DNA of 64,000 nucleotides from Takakia lepidozioides (lineage: Eukaryota > Streptophyta > Takakiopsida > Takakiales > Takakiaceae): assembly GCA_030704615.1 (NCBI GenBank), contig CM060734.1, positions 25,358,001 to 25,422,000 of the forward strand, written 5' to 3'. The notes under the pieces are model-generated. The model was not told where the DNA came from. It was given only the letters and a program-made list of their open reading frames with translations, and made no database searches. Made by a program: the position numbers and the translations under genes. Shown here in pieces: positions 22,530-34,200 of the stretch (positions within the stretch are counted from its first letter, which is position 1; each line of letters opens with the position of its first letter).

Positions 22530-22830
22530 CGACTGCTCAAAAGCGGTCACCCAAGCGCCTTTCGGAAGATGTCCGCAACGTGGCAGCCACCAGCGCAATG
22601 TGGCGACCGCTGACATGGTGGTCGCCCGGGCCGGCGGCCCATCCCGCCAGGTGACCGCTGATGTGGCGGTCGCCCGTGCCGACGGCCCATCCGCCTGGGG
22701 ACTGCCGAAGTGGCCACCATTGACCGTTGTGGTGGCGACCACTGTTGGCGACTGCTGACGTGGTGGTCGCCCAGGCCGGCGGCCCATCCTGCCCGGCGAC
22801 TGGCGCCTAGATGGTCACCACGGCAAGCCG
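22530..22830. repeat. GC-rich GACCGC repeat block
   Basis: Three or four imperfect units of about 50-95 bp share GACCGCTGA, GTGGTCGCCC and CCGGCGGCCCATCC. Pairs such as GCGACC and GGTCGC can form hairpins like those at 13618-14312. The block is open in several frames, which explains the overlapping ORFs on both strands. Confidence 0.6.
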
Positions 22831-22989
22831 TCGCCTGGCCAGTCGCCTTCGTCCTCGGTGTCGCCAACGTGGCAGAAGAAGGTAAAAAATCAAAAAATAA
22901 ATAAAAATACCGCGATGAATGTCGCGTTATGGACGCGACGTGACGAACGTCATGTCTTGACGTGACACCGACGCTGACGTGTTACAGCG

Positions 22990-23306
22990 GCGTCACGTCC
23001 ATACCTGCAGCGTCCCACCAAACTGCGCCAACAACCCTTCCCAAAAGGCTGATGGCATGGGAGGGATCTGTTGGTCTGGTGGAGCCTTTAGAAAGTCCTC
23101 GGGCTCCAACTCCCCAGATTCCTGCCACTCTCGAGCAGCCTCGCTTTCAGAAGCAAAATTCGCCTCTTCCATTTGCCGCTTCGGTGACACGTTGCCCCCA
23201 CCGGACTCACTGGGATCATCATCTTTTGGGCCATTCCGCTTTCACTTTGTCTTGCCCGACCCCATGGTGAGACCGATCTCAAGGACAATCGTGTACTGAA
23301 TTCTAA
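22990..23306 (-). pseudogene. Start of a retroelement gag, truncated
   Basis: Downstream of a primer-binding site on the minus strand an ATG at about 23263 reads MGSGKTK and meets a stop. The frame then continues with SPKRQMEEANFASESEAARE and GELEPEDFLKAPPDQQIPPM down to about 22990. Position and acidic/proline-rich composition suit the leader and N-terminus of a gag gene. It ends in unrelated sequence. Confidence 0.4.
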
Positions 23307-23318
23307 GCTCTGATACCA
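23307..23318 (-). promoter_or_regulatory. Primer-binding site (initiator tRNA-Met type)
   Basis: On the minus strand TGGTATCAGAGC follows two bases after an LTR end (...GACA). This is the classical plant retroelement primer-binding site complementary to the 3' end of initiator methionine tRNA, where reverse transcription starts. Confidence 0.85.
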
Positions 23319-23320
23319 AG

Positions 23321-23490
23321 TGTCGCACACCTCACTTCGGTAAACTCCCCTTCAAGTTATAGTTACTCGCTTTGATGCGCGCGCCTAACTCCCAAACTGG
23401 CCGCCGGGCCAACTCGGAGCTTCGGCTGCTCACCGGGGCATAGTGGTCCCCCTTGTGCATCCAATAGACCCTCCACCACTTTGGGCCTGG
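23321..23490 (-). mobile_element. LTR 3'-terminal fragment (5' LTR side of a truncated element)
   Basis: About 170 bp match the end of the LTR at 23841-25272 (shared TGTCGC.CACCTCACTTCGG start on the plus strand). The fragment adjoins a primer-binding site, so it is the end of a 5' LTR. Similarity stops at about 23490 where gag-like sequence begins. Confidence 0.7.
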
Positions 23491-23835
23491 AACTCTATTC
23501 CCCATGGATTCAACAGCTCTCAACACAGATGTTAGTTGTTCCTCAAAATGTCCCATCCGATCATTGCTAGTGGATCATGTATATGATTCAGCAGGAACTG
23601 ACTGAAAGTGCCTTGCTGGGTTTGAGGGGGTGGTGGTAGCCACCAAAGGCATTGCAGATGTCATTGTGGCAGCATGAACCATCCCTCCAGTCATTGTCGG
23701 TCTGTAATAGGGTGGGGGAGGTGTCCTAGAAACTGCAAGCGTTGGATTAACCGCAATATATGAAGGAAGCGCCATCTCTGGCATCTTCGCACGTTGCACC
23801 TGACGATGCATGTTGTCATGTTCTTTCCCTGAGTT
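23491..23835 (-). pseudogene. Gag-like fragment between two LTR pieces
   Basis: Minus-strand frames read MPEMALPSYIAVNPTLAVSR, a Pro/Thr/Ala-rich stretch and then DRMGHFEEQLTSVLRAVES. This looks like the low-complexity and helical part of a plant Gypsy gag. A related short stretch lies near 26890-26930. It is sandwiched between an LTR fragment and a full LTR, which points to nested insertion or recombination. Confidence 0.4.
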
Positions 23836-23840
23836 GATCG

Positions 23841-25272
23841 TGTCGCGCACCTCACTTCGGTAAACTCCCCTTCAAGTCATAGTTACTCGCTCTGATGCGC
23901 GCGCCTGACTCCCAACCTGGCCGTCGGGCCAACTTGGAGCTTCGGCTGCTCACCGGGACATAACGGTCCCCCTTCGCTCTCTCACTAAACCCTCCACCTC
24001 TTTGGGCCTAGTGGAATTCCCTTTGGTAGTTGGCAGCCCGGAACAGCTCCTCACTCTTTGGTCGCTTTCCGGCTCGCTCGCTTACTCACTAGTTTTTGGT
24101 CACCAACGGGCTTGCACCGTTCTCGGGGTCACTACTCCCTTTATATATACTTCTGTAGCTGTCCGTGGGGGTTTCACAACCAGCCATGCCATTTTATGGC
24201 GAACCACCACCCCTTGTGGAGCCACCCCCACCGCAACCCGGTGTGCAGGGCTCCACCTAGTGAGCGCCTCCGCCTCCTTGAGTGCCTTGGGCACTCAAGG
24301 GTGCTTCAGCCCCCGTACCTATCGCTGTCGTTGCCCCCACCACAGGGGCAGCCCCTCATGTGTCCCGACCCCCCCTGCCCTCAAGGCAAAGGGCCGCGAC
24401 ACACACCCCTACCAACAGGGAGTCGATGTCCTCATCGACTTGTCCATTTTGTAGGAACGAACATCCAAGTTGTGGCGTCCCACCTCAAGGAGTTTGTTTC
24501 CGCACCATGGCGTCCCATGGCAAAGAACCAAACCCCCCACTTGACTCTACTCTCCACTAGCTAGTTCGGCCGACTTCCTCCAAGTCCCGGCCAAGGGTGG
24601 AGCCTCTCCAGCTCCTCCCAGTGCACTCTTCTTGGCCTACTTCAAGGCCAAGGAACGATCCTCCTCGAGGATCGAATCGCCTTACTGCAACAACATTGCT
24701 TACGACCGCTCAAGATGCCGCTTTTGGCATCACCTTGAGCAAGGGTTTCCCTGGAACCCTCTTTGACTAGGAAGATAACCTTGAACCAACCGTGCGCCCC
24801 AATCACTACAATTGGGTCCGCCTTGGAATGCTGGCCTGAGGTACGGGAACACGCCGAAGCCGCACTACGACTTCGTCCCGAGGCTACACGATTATAGTAC
24901 GTGAACGGAAACACGTGGCTTCCGCGTTAGCCCGCACTACAAGGCAACCCCCTCGGTAGCGCAGTTATAGTACGCGCACGCGCCAAGTGCGCACTAGCAT
25001 GTGAACTCCCAAAGAAGGCGCAAGTTTCCTTGCCCCTCGGATGGGGGTCACCCGATTTCGGGACTACGCAAACACACGATTAACCCAATTTACCTCTCCC
25101 ACTTTTATAAGCTAGCATGCATTCTACACACTAGCCAACCATACCATGCATCACCATTCCAAACAAAATAGGACGCACAACATTTGGAAGCCATTTCATT
25201 TATAGCACGTTTTGTACAATACAAGTTTTTGCAATCGGATTCCTAAGCTAGCTAAGCCGGGCTAAGCATGCA
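23841..25272 (-). mobile_element. 3' LTR of a chromodomain Gypsy element (1.43 kb)
   Basis: The segment has TG...CA ends (plus strand TGTCGCGCAC... to ...GCATGCA). On the minus strand it is preceded by the purine tract GTGGGGGAGGAAA at about 25273-25286, a good polypurine tract, and by integrase with a chromodomain. Fragments of the same LTR lie at 23321-23490 and 40575-41649. Confidence 0.75.
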
Positions 25273-25306
25273 TTTCCTCCCCCACGCTCCAAGGTTGATG
25301 TCCCCA

Positions 25307-26335
25307 TCAACGCTTCTTCCGCTTTTGAGGTCGCCCTTCGAAAACTGCAACCGCCTCGGATGCGTTTCCCATTTCTGAGGCACGCACCCAAGATGCCTCC
25401 ACCTGATGATAGCCCTTCCATTTGACGAGATACTCCATTTCTCGGTTCTTGAACCTCCTCGACTTAAGTATTGCCTCCACCTCGTACTCAGGTTCATTTT
25501 CATGATCCAACAGCATAGGTGGCGGACGCAACACTTGATGCCGATTCGGACGCACTTCGTCTTTGAAGTAAGGCTTCAAAAGGGAGACATGGAATATTGG
25601 GTGCACCTTGCTGTTTGCCGGCAGCTCCAATTCATACACATCCTCATTCATGACCTGCCGAATGCGAAAGGGTCCCGCATATGGAGGTACAAACTTCGGA
25701 CTCACTTCCGGAGGTAGTCGGAAATTCTTGATGTTCAACCAGACCTCCGTGCCTGCCTCAAACTTCACTTCCCTCCGCTTCCGATTCGCCTACCTTTCAT
25801 ACCGTTTCCTAGCTTTGGAAATGTTGTACTTTGCGAGCTTCAACAAACGCTCGCGTTCTTCTAGTACCTCCGCTACTGCCGGTTCCTCAACGTCCTGGGC
25901 GGCCCAACTTGTCGGCACCAGGGGTGCTTTTCCATAGACCAATACGAAAGGGGAAACTCCCGTTGCGGAGTGTTCTGTGTTATTATAACAGAACTCTGCC
26001 GCGTCTAAGTGTTCCACCCAGTCTGTTTGGTCTGTCGACACGTAATTCCGCAGGATCTGTTTCACTACGGAATTCACTCTTTCTGTTTGGCCGTCGGTCG
26101 TAGGTCGGAAGGCGGTGCTCATCTTCAGCCTCGTCCCCATCTTCTTCCAAAGTGCCCTCCAAAATTTACTCGTAAACTTTGGATCGCGGTCCGAGACAAT
26201 ATCCTTCGGGACTCCATGATGCGTTAAGACGTGGGCGAAGTAAAGTCGCCCTGTTTCCTGCGTCGTTGCTGTCTCCTTGGTGGGGATGAAATGACCCATT
26301 TTACTGAACCTATCCACCACCACCATGATTACCAA
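25307..26335 (-). pseudogene. Integrase core and chromodomain of a chromovirus (Ty3/Gypsy)
   Basis: On the minus strand the core reads VVDRFSKMGHFIPTKE, SDRDPKF and DGQTERVN, giving the D, D and E of the catalytic triad (25790-26335). A stop near 25790 splits it from the C-terminal part (25307-25768), which has VWLNIKNFRLP and PYAGPFRIRQV. The chromodomain is YEVEAILKSRRF to EYLVKWKGY and ASWVRASEM. In chromoviruses this domain steers integration to particular chromatin. Everything upstream of the core is missing: at about 26335 the sequence changes to the gag region of the long-LTR element. Confidence 0.9.
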
Positions 26336-26349
26336 GGCAAGTGACCTGG

Positions 26350-26790
26350 TAGTGGCAATGGAGCCAACCCTGCTGGTACCATGATTGGGATATCCGGAGC
26401 AAGCGGTGCTGGTGGAGGCGCCGGTGCCTATGGTGGTTGTGGCTGCACCATTGGTTGCTGTGGCTGCGCCATTGAACCTCCTGGGCTCAACGGTGGATTA
26501 GACGCTGGACTACTGGGTCTAGCTGGGCTTAAAGGTGGAGAAGATACTGAAGATTCAGAACCTTCAGAGTTCTGTCCATTCAAATCTATATTCAGGTGAT
26601 CTATAGGTTGATTAATCGAAGTCTCTTCCGTTTCTTCTTCAGATGTTGTTACTTGAACTGTACTTCAGGGTAATTGAAAAATCTTTCTCTAATCGCTACG
26701 CGAAATATTCTACGTCTAAGTCTAGGATCTGTCCCTCCGGAATCTGTACTAGGACTATGATGGGAGCTAGAAGCAGAATTCGACATTCAT
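26350..26790 (-). pseudogene. Gag start of the long-LTR element, frameshifted
   Basis: About 260 bp inside the primer-binding site, an ATG on the minus strand at about 26787 reads MSNSASSSHHSPSTDSGGTD and RRRIFRVAIRERFFNYPEV before a stop. After a frameshift the sequence becomes acidic and then Ser/Pro-rich (TSEEETEETSINQ, SPPLSPARPSSP). Disordered, acidic and Pro-rich sequence is common at the start of plant Gypsy gags. The element is cut off at about 26340. Confidence 0.45.
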
Positions 26791-27030
26791 CTTTGCTAGT
26801 TGGTTTATCATGTTAGCGTCGCCTACACTATCAAGGCTCTCATCCCCTAATTGACACGAGGACATGGTGTGGTAATGTCATTTGTACTGTTCTCTCAAAT
26901 GACACATCCGATCGTTGCTATCATTGTTCTTTTTGCACAGCCATTTTCAATCGTTGAGAATACTTCATAAAACAGTTTATCATCAAAACAACAAGCAAGA
27001 TTTTAAAGAATTCAAAGCAGCTAGTCTAAC

Positions 27031-27050
27031 TCCCGGCAGACGCACCAAAA
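27031..27050 (-). promoter_or_regulatory. Primer-binding site of the long-LTR element
   Basis: Straight after the LTR end (GTTGACA) the minus strand reads TTGGTGCGTCTGCCGGGAGT. This resembles the TTTGGCGCCGTTGCCGGGGA type of site in plant Athila/Tat-like elements. It fixes 27054-30702 as a 5' LTR on the minus strand. Confidence 0.6.
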
Positions 27051-27630
27051 ATATGTCAACCATTAATGCACCCCATTAACAGTTGCATACTTAATTTAGG
27101 GTTCGTGTTAGACAGAGCTAGGTTAGGTCCCGAAGGCGCCGCTTAGCCTTGAGGTGCTGCTCTTGTTGAGTTTCCCATTTTTTTTCGTCTTATATATTTT
27201 TATAAGTCTTGCGTTTGTAAATTTCTATCCAACGGTTAGTACTAGCTCATTGACGTGTTTACAAAAAAAAAAACAATAGTCTAGAAATAAGTACTGCGAA
27301 TGTATAATTACTCTTGGGATAAGAATTATTAGTTTAGAGGTATATATATGTATATATGTATATATATATATATAGACATATTCTAGTGTAAAAATTACTT
27401 AAAGGAAAATCACAAAATGGTTTATAATATCCCACCTAATTTTTATTATTTAGTCTCTTTTGTGAATATTTGTATATATATATATATATATATATAATTA
27501 AGTCTAAAAGATAGAGATGTATTTATTTATTTGTTAATAATTTCAATTGATTTATGTTAGTAAAGAACGCCCGACTATATCCCAATGACGTTCTTTAATA
27601 TAAAAGAAAAAAAATAAACAGAAGACTGGT

Positions 27631-27870
27631 GCTACAGGAGAGGGATTTGAACTCCCGACACCAGTCGATCTAGTAATCCTCCTTAACCACCAAATCCATG
27701 TTCATTCATTGAATCAAACTCAGTCATCTACATATTTATAATAGGTGTAGCGGGGTCTTAAGAATTAAATACAAGAAAACGAGCTACAGAGGATAATGTG
27801 GCCAAAGGGAATTGAACCCTCGGCCTGCGTTTTGGTACTAACTTCCCTAACCACTAAGCCCAAATTCATG
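27631..27870 (-). repeat. Two tRNA-like sequences in right LTR
   Basis: These are the inverted counterparts of the tRNA-like units at 17770-17840 and 17931-18001 (here 27799-27870 and 27631-27702). Box B-like segments (GGGTTCAATTCC and GGGAGTTCAAATCC on the minus strand) are conserved, while a G-to-C change lies next to the first one. Confidence 0.45.
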
Positions 27871-28130
27871 TGTTACAATATCAATGTTGCATTAATTACT
27901 TTAACACAATACGTCTTAAGGGAGCACGTTTTATGGTGTCTCTTCAACCACGAAGGGTCACTGCATTCCGTCAATTTCGAATGACATTTTATGGATCCGT
28001 GGATTGTTGCGGCGGTTAGAACCTTGCTATGGCATCGGCAAAAAAAATCAGAAGTTAAATTCAGGACAGTAGATGGCTGCTTGGCTGGGATCTTATGGGC
28101 AATAGATAGGGGAAATCATCTGAAGCTCGG

Positions 28131-28455
28131 GTCAGACGTGTTGAGGGGCACAAACTGTCTTTTCAAAAGTTCCTTGAACCCACTCCAGTTCAAGGTTTCT
28201 GGGTTTGGCCCTTGGTCATGAAGGCGCTTCTGCCACCATTGTTGAGCATAGCCCCTCAAATAGGTGGGAGCCACTTCCACCCGATCCTCGTCACTCAACT
28301 TGGCCGCCCGGAAGTACTGCTCCAGCTCCAAGAGCTAGGTGTTGAGTGCCTTCCGATTTCGGACGCCCTCGAAGGTGCCGGGTTCCTTAGGCTTCACCTT
28401 AAACTTCGCCTTAGTGGAAGTGGCATTAGCCGCCCTCATCACGTCAACATCAGGG
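28131..28455 (-). pseudogene. Retrotransposon gag fragment inserted in the right LTR
   Basis: This ~320 bp segment replaces about 25 bp of the left LTR. The minus strand reads KPKEPGTFEGVRNRKALNT, a stop, then LELEQYFRAAKLSDEDRV and YLRGYAQQWWQKRL with NWSGFKELLKRQF. This is the conserved central part of chromovirus-type Gag (capsid-like). It is only a fragment and carries one stop. Confidence 0.75.
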
Positions 28456-29944
28456 ACAGTGAATCATCGGATAAGCGGTTAGAAATTTTCAGATTCGGCA
28501 ATACTTCTCATTGACACGGGTAGGTAGGTTTATAAGCTCCTACATGTGAATGTGATTTGACATGTTGCAATAAGCTTGAGAGAACATCATTTCACTCCCC
28601 GGTTCTGGCTGTATATCAGGCCATCTGATTCATACTTCTGGTTGTTCAAGACTTCTCCTCTTTGACAAAGGTATTTAAATTCCAAGGCAAGATTCCACTA
28701 GCCTTTTAAATATCCACCTTATGCTTCTTTGACTAATTTCAAGAGAAACATTAGGCATTGGTTAGAGCAAAATTCAAGGCTAACTTCCAAACGGCTTCCA
28801 AGCGCTCTTAACTGCTCGTCCCTAGCTGTGCCAAAACACCCCCTTCAGTTTCAGAGATAAGTACCCCTGCTGATCAGAATAAAGAACTAAGTATTGAAGA
28901 TCAGAAGTCTTTTGAGTTACAAAAAAAAAAACTGCTTGCAGACAATCAAATTCATACCCGTTCTGATAGACTGCGCGCACGAACAAGTATCTCTAGAATT
29001 GTTAATGACAAGTGTAAAGCGTCCAAGGGACATGTTTTGAACAGTTGTGTCTTTTCATGTACGAATCCATGGTCGCTTGATATTGCGGCACGCACTGCCA
29101 TCCTCGCACGCCGCTCTACGTTATGCAGAAGCTGCTGATCAGGACCCCTCTCTCGGTCGATTGCTCTCCTCTCGAACACTCTTCACACTGCGTTCTCCAA
29201 GATTGAGTAAGCTGATCGTTGAACCGCCGTTCTGCCTATTATTTTCAACTCCTCGATGGACTTTGGAAAAAAAAATTTCGTCTGATTCTACTAAATTAAC
29301 TAATCTTGACAAGGGAGACTAGTAGGAGAGAGAGAGAGAGAAGGAAAGAGAGAGCGCGAGCGAGGAAGAGAGAGTGAAGGAAGAACAAGAGAGGAACTAG
29401 ATTATCCCCGTTCTTCCTTTCGCCGGCTGATTTATATCAGTCCGTCGTCCTACATCCGTCACTTGTTTTGACGATTTTCATTCATCCCTTTCTAAAAAAT
29501 AATAAATCATCACTGGTGCATTTAAGCACCGATACCTAGTTAAAGTTTTTAATTAATTTACCCTAGAGTGTTCATTTATATATATATATATATATATATA
29601 ATCCTTCAGATCTGCGCCCTCCACCTGAACGGTCCAGATCGAACCATGTGTTTTCTCCTCCATCCATTGTCATCCGTCCAGAGATCCAGCCCGTAATCCA
29701 TCCATCCCTGGTTCCATTCGCTGATTTCATCCATTTTCATTCTTCCTCATAATTTTCATCTATATGTAACTTTCATCCATCCAGGGACATGACCAACTTA
29801 AGTTGGTACATGACCAACTTAAATTGATACATGAACGTTTTAAATCCTCATGAATGTTGCTCCTCATCCATGTCATTCATCCATTTGGGAAGTGGGGATC
29901 GCTACCCTTGATCAACCAATATCCAGCGATTCACATTTATCCTT

Positions 29945-30582
29945 GTTTTCCCATTAGATCCCTTTCCCGTGCTATGTTGAGATCTAGGAGAGGTTCCCAT
30001 GCTTGAAGTAGCGAGTTGTAGCGTTGTTCTGAGAGTCGTCTGCTGGTGAGATCTTCCAGCAAGATAAGCATATTTTCTTGCATTTGCTAACTTACAAAGA
30101 CATCGATCCTGAATCATTCTTGGCGTTGAAGACTATTCGTTGAGACTAAATCATACCTCCATACCATGTAGCCTCTAGGGTACTGTCCGCAAACCAAAAG
30201 CTGAGTTCCTATAACTGTTGACTCCTTGTTGGAAACTTCCAAGGTGTAATCCACAGAGCAGTCTGGTAGCCATCGCCAACGCGTACTAACGGAATCAAAC
30301 GCCCACCACTTCCGTGCACTTACGAGAGGCTGTACAGTGTGTGCAGGCCCAGCCAGCATGTAAACCCATTCCTCCTTGATCTCTACCCGTTTTGCGAATT
30401 TCAAAGACGTCGTTGCGGCCTTCGTCATCAACCACCGCTAGCGCATTCTGCCATTTCTTACAACCACCTGTCAACGGTAAATAATAAGAGCGAGGCACCC
30501 GTGCAACGCATTCTAGTGTCACATGGTCTGTCAATCCCGGAATCAAGGAGTTGTCCTTCGACTCGTCCTCCGTCTCTGCCAT
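29945..30582 (-). pseudogene. F-box/Kelch protein remnant inside the right LTR
   Basis: This is the second copy of the remnant at 15334-15970. It starts MAETEDESKDNSLIPGLTDH and keeps the F-box, the EEWVYMLAG block and the Kelch-like WAFDSVSTRWRWLP. A 1-base difference near 30410-30430 shifts the frame between F-box and Kelch, and the first Kelch frame ends at 30114. The most likely intact ancestor was a plant-type F-box/Kelch gene. Having the same cargo in both LTRs shows that it was present when the element last transposed. Confidence 0.7.
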
Positions 30583-30702
30583 TGCTAGAATTCCATTTTA
30601 TTTATGATTTCTTAATATGATTTCATACTAAACTTCATAAAATATATACTAATGTACATCAAATGTGCTATTCTAAATTATGATCGGAAAAAGTGATCGA
30701 CA

Positions 30703-31270
30703 CCAATGAATGAGGCATGGGGGCTGGAATTTGATAATGGTTGTGGGGAGGTGGTGAACAGAGTGTGGGGTATGTGTGGTTGTGAAGGGCCTGATTAGCA
30801 TAAATTTTGTGGGGTGTGATGGAGGCATGGGTGTTAGGTTGGGGTGACAGGAGGTGTTCTCTTTAGAGGAAGGGCTGGATGGCTTGCATTGTGACTTGGC
30901 TGGATGGACTAAGTGGAGTGTAGTTATGGTGGGCAACCATGGTGGGTATGGTAGAGTAGTATGAGCAGGTAATAGAGAGAATGGGCTGGGTGGGCAGTGA
31001 TACTTAACCGAGATTGCAGTATTGAGTATTCAGGGTGAACTGAGCGGATTCGGAGAAGTAAAATTGGGGGGGGGGTGTTTGAGCTCGGGAGGTATACCAC
31101 GGGAAGTATAGCAATTTGATTAATGAGGGGGCTAATGGCACCCAAGAGCGGCTGGCTAGTATATGATTGTAAGCGGAGGGTGTGTAAAATGACTATAGAA
31201 CCGGGTATACTTTGACAGGCGAGGAGTCTCGCAGCGGGGCGGAGCTCCGCCCTCCCGCCGCCAGTTTCTG
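30703..31270 (-). repeat. Pyrimidine-rich sequence on the minus strand (host flank of the LTR element)
   Basis: The minus strand is C/T-rich and open for long stretches (30673-30936, 30924-31145), but low in complexity. It matches in character the C-rich sequence that follows the left LTR at 18562. A poly-G tract lies at 31067-31075. Orientation switches at about 31250, where the plus strand becomes C/T-rich. Confidence 0.5.
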
Positions 31271-31284
31271 CTTAATATTTAGCC

Positions 31285-34200
31285 ATGACTAATTCTATAG
31301 GGTTTCACCTACTTTCCGCTTTTATCACTGTTATTACCTCTGTCTTTAGCGGTTCCTCTAAGGTACCCTCAGCTACGAGTCTAGCTCCATCTCCCGCCAT
31401 AGCTCGCTTTGTGGCTTCTCACACTGCCAAGCAGTCCCCCAACATCTCTACGTCCCTCCTCCCCACCTGTAAGATTCGCCTCTTTTCCACGCTTCTTTCA
31501 AGCTATCTTTCGCTCATTTTCTTATCGTTTTATGGGCAAGTTTTACGACTGCCCTCTGCCTCCCCTCCCATTGGTCTTTACGCATCAGGTCTCATGTTTG
31601 TTACCCCGCCTGCACGCTCAGAGATCACCACACCAACAGCTCCGCGTGCTACCTTATGGTTTATACGCTTCTTCGAACTGTGGGTACTATCGCTCCTCAC
31701 TTTGGCATATTCAAGCTCCCCCCTGTGGTGGTGGAAGCTCTACCACCCACACCTTCTCTATCAGAAATGGAGCTACGACTTGACCGGTATGCCTACAGTG
31801 ACGCACCGCCCATTTTGGGTTGCTCTGCCTACTTCAAGCTTGTATACAGTCAACACGGTATGGCTGCTTCCCCCAACAGAGCACCCTGCTCCCAACCGGT
31901 GCTTCATTCGATGCACAGCCTCTCAGTTATATGCCTGTGATGGTGGCAAGCTGGACAGGTGGCTACCATTCCACCCCCCCTCTCTTAATCAAGCTAAGCA
32001 GACCTGTATGATGCACAGTACTCAAACAGTGGAGCATTTGATCTGGTGGATCCCATCTCTAATAGAAGGCCCGAGGGGGTGGTGGCCTTCTATCTCTCGG
32101 CATGTCTACAAACAGTATCACCGAGATTCCAGGGTAAAGGTTGTGATGGCAGGCCCAACGCCAACCTCCATCAACTCAACCCCTACTCATCCTCCACTCA
32201 AATTCTATATCATTTCTCCTCCCTCCATACTCGACCCCATATTCCACTCTTTATTCTTTCTCCAATTTTTGCTCAACGGTCATCCTACATCATGTTGCTG
32301 ACAGGTCTTACACAATTCTGTACTATTGCTCATCCCAATCTGCCTGACTCACCCTCAATGTACTCTCCCCCCCAGACCCAATATTCACAACCTCCAGTTT
32401 TGCGTCAGCCACCACCTTTGGTCCCTCTCTATTCCATAACCCACTGCATCCCAGACACTACATCCCCCACCACTCATTCTACACCCCAAAGTTTCACAGT
32501 GAACCACCCCTGCCAGCCTAAATTTTCACAAACTACTCTACTCATGTACTGGCTTCTTGCTTCATGTCCAGCCTCTTGGCTCCCCAACTCAGCTTCATGC
32601 CCTCTGTTTGCCAACCCTACCAGTAACAACCAATGTCATTTCTCCCCCCACCATACTCAACCCGGCATATCCCACTCTTTATTCCTTCTCCAATTTTTGC
32701 TCAACAGTCATCCCACATCATGTTGCTGCCAGGTCTTACACAATGTTGTATTGCTCAACCCAACTTGCCCAGCTCGCCCTTAATGTACCGCCCCCCCCCC
32801 CCCCCCACAAATCCTATATTCACGACCTCTAGATAATAGTCAGCCACCACCTTTGGCCCTTCCCTACTCCATCACCCACTGCATCACAGGCACAAAATCC
32901 CCCACTACTCATTCTACACCCCAAAATTCCACAGTGAACTACCCCTGTCAGCCTATGTCTTCACTAACTACACTGCTCATGTGCTGGCTCCCTTATTCTT
33001 CTCCGCCTCTTGGCCCTCCAACTCAGCTTCATGCCCACTGTTTGCCAACCCTGTCAATAACAACCAGGCCCCCAGTACTTACTTCCATGGAACTCTCAAC
33101 CACTGCGTGACCTTTACTCCTCTCTCACTGTCATGTTGCATTACCCTGCTCAATTGTACAACGTGTGTTACATTGCCATCATTCTCTGCCCCCTGTACTA
33201 ATTTCCATCTCTCTTTTACAGGCTCTGTGACAAATTTCCATTCAATGCTACACATATGTTCCACATATGTACCCTATATGTACTGCCAGTACCTAGATGG
33301 CCCCTGGGTTCAAGGGAAGTCTTCCCTACCCCTCTGGCCCAACCGTACACATCACCACTTACCTCTACTATTCAAGTCCAATGCAACTTCTTGCTCAACT
33401 CTGCTACATACAACAAGTACTACCCAACGCTCTTATCCAGGCGACCCCAGTTGTTCAAGCTAGTCTTCGCTGCCCAGTTGCCCCAACAGTATACATTATT
33501 ACTTCGTCCTACTGTTCAAGCACATTGTCCCTGGCAACTTGCCAGCTCAGTTATTTCCCTGGTTGCCCCAATCTAATTGCTCAAGTATACGTCCCCTCAC
33601 CCCCTATCAACCAGTGTACAGCCTCTCCAAAGGTAAATGTTCTGACCTACCTTTCCTCACTCTCTCTGAGAAGTTATTGTATCCGCTTCATGATTTCTCC
33701 TCCATGCACTGCCCCCCTGTTTTCACTCTTCAGCTGCTGTCTGTCAGGCCCAATAACCACCGAATCACCCACAAAAAGGAGCTCTATAGGCCTACCTGTC
33801 CAGACTCTTCCCTGCCCTGCTTTAGTGACCTCTCCCATAGGTCTACTCCCTGCCCCTACCCTATGTGCGGCTGCCATCCCCTCACTTTTCTCGACTCTCC
33901 CCTTCTCTACAATTATCTTACAAGGCCCCAACCCACGCTAGAATTTACAAATTGATCTTACTCTCCACTGGCTTGCATTCTAACTATCACCTCTTTCTTG
34001 CAGTCTTCTCATCAAACATTCACCACCCAGCACACCCATTCTCTCTCCCCCCCCCCCCCCCCGGGGCTCTCAGATCCAATGGTTCTCTATATCTCAATCA
34101 ATTCTGTGCATATGCCCCGCATATGCTTATGTTGTCCCAACGCAAAGGCTCTCTTTACCCCTATCAAATATACACATATCCTGCATATGTACCCACACCA

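Larger units (their letters stand above)
27054..30702 (-). mobile_element. Long LTR (3.65 kb), minus orientation, 5' LTR
   Basis: It is the inverted counterpart of 15214-18561, with the same TG...CA ends and internal order and only a few per cent difference where compared by eye. The extra length is a gag insertion at about 28131-28455. A primer-binding site and a gag start follow on its inner side. Outside it, the minus strand reads ATTGG just before the LTR start. TA microsatellites lie near 27340-27370, 27475-27495 and 29580-29600. Confidence 0.85.

Noticed and set aside
15214-30702. Long terminal inverted repeats of a giant DNA transposon
   Set aside because: The arms have TG...CA ends, a primer-binding site follows one of them, and inner and outer ends behave as LTR borders, so inverted LTRs explain the structure better.
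31285-32301. 338-codon ORF on the plus strand as a gene
   Set aside because: All three plus frames are open for long stretches because of the C/T bias, composition is Pro/Ser/Leu/Thr-rich without motifs, and tandem duplication lies in the same tract.
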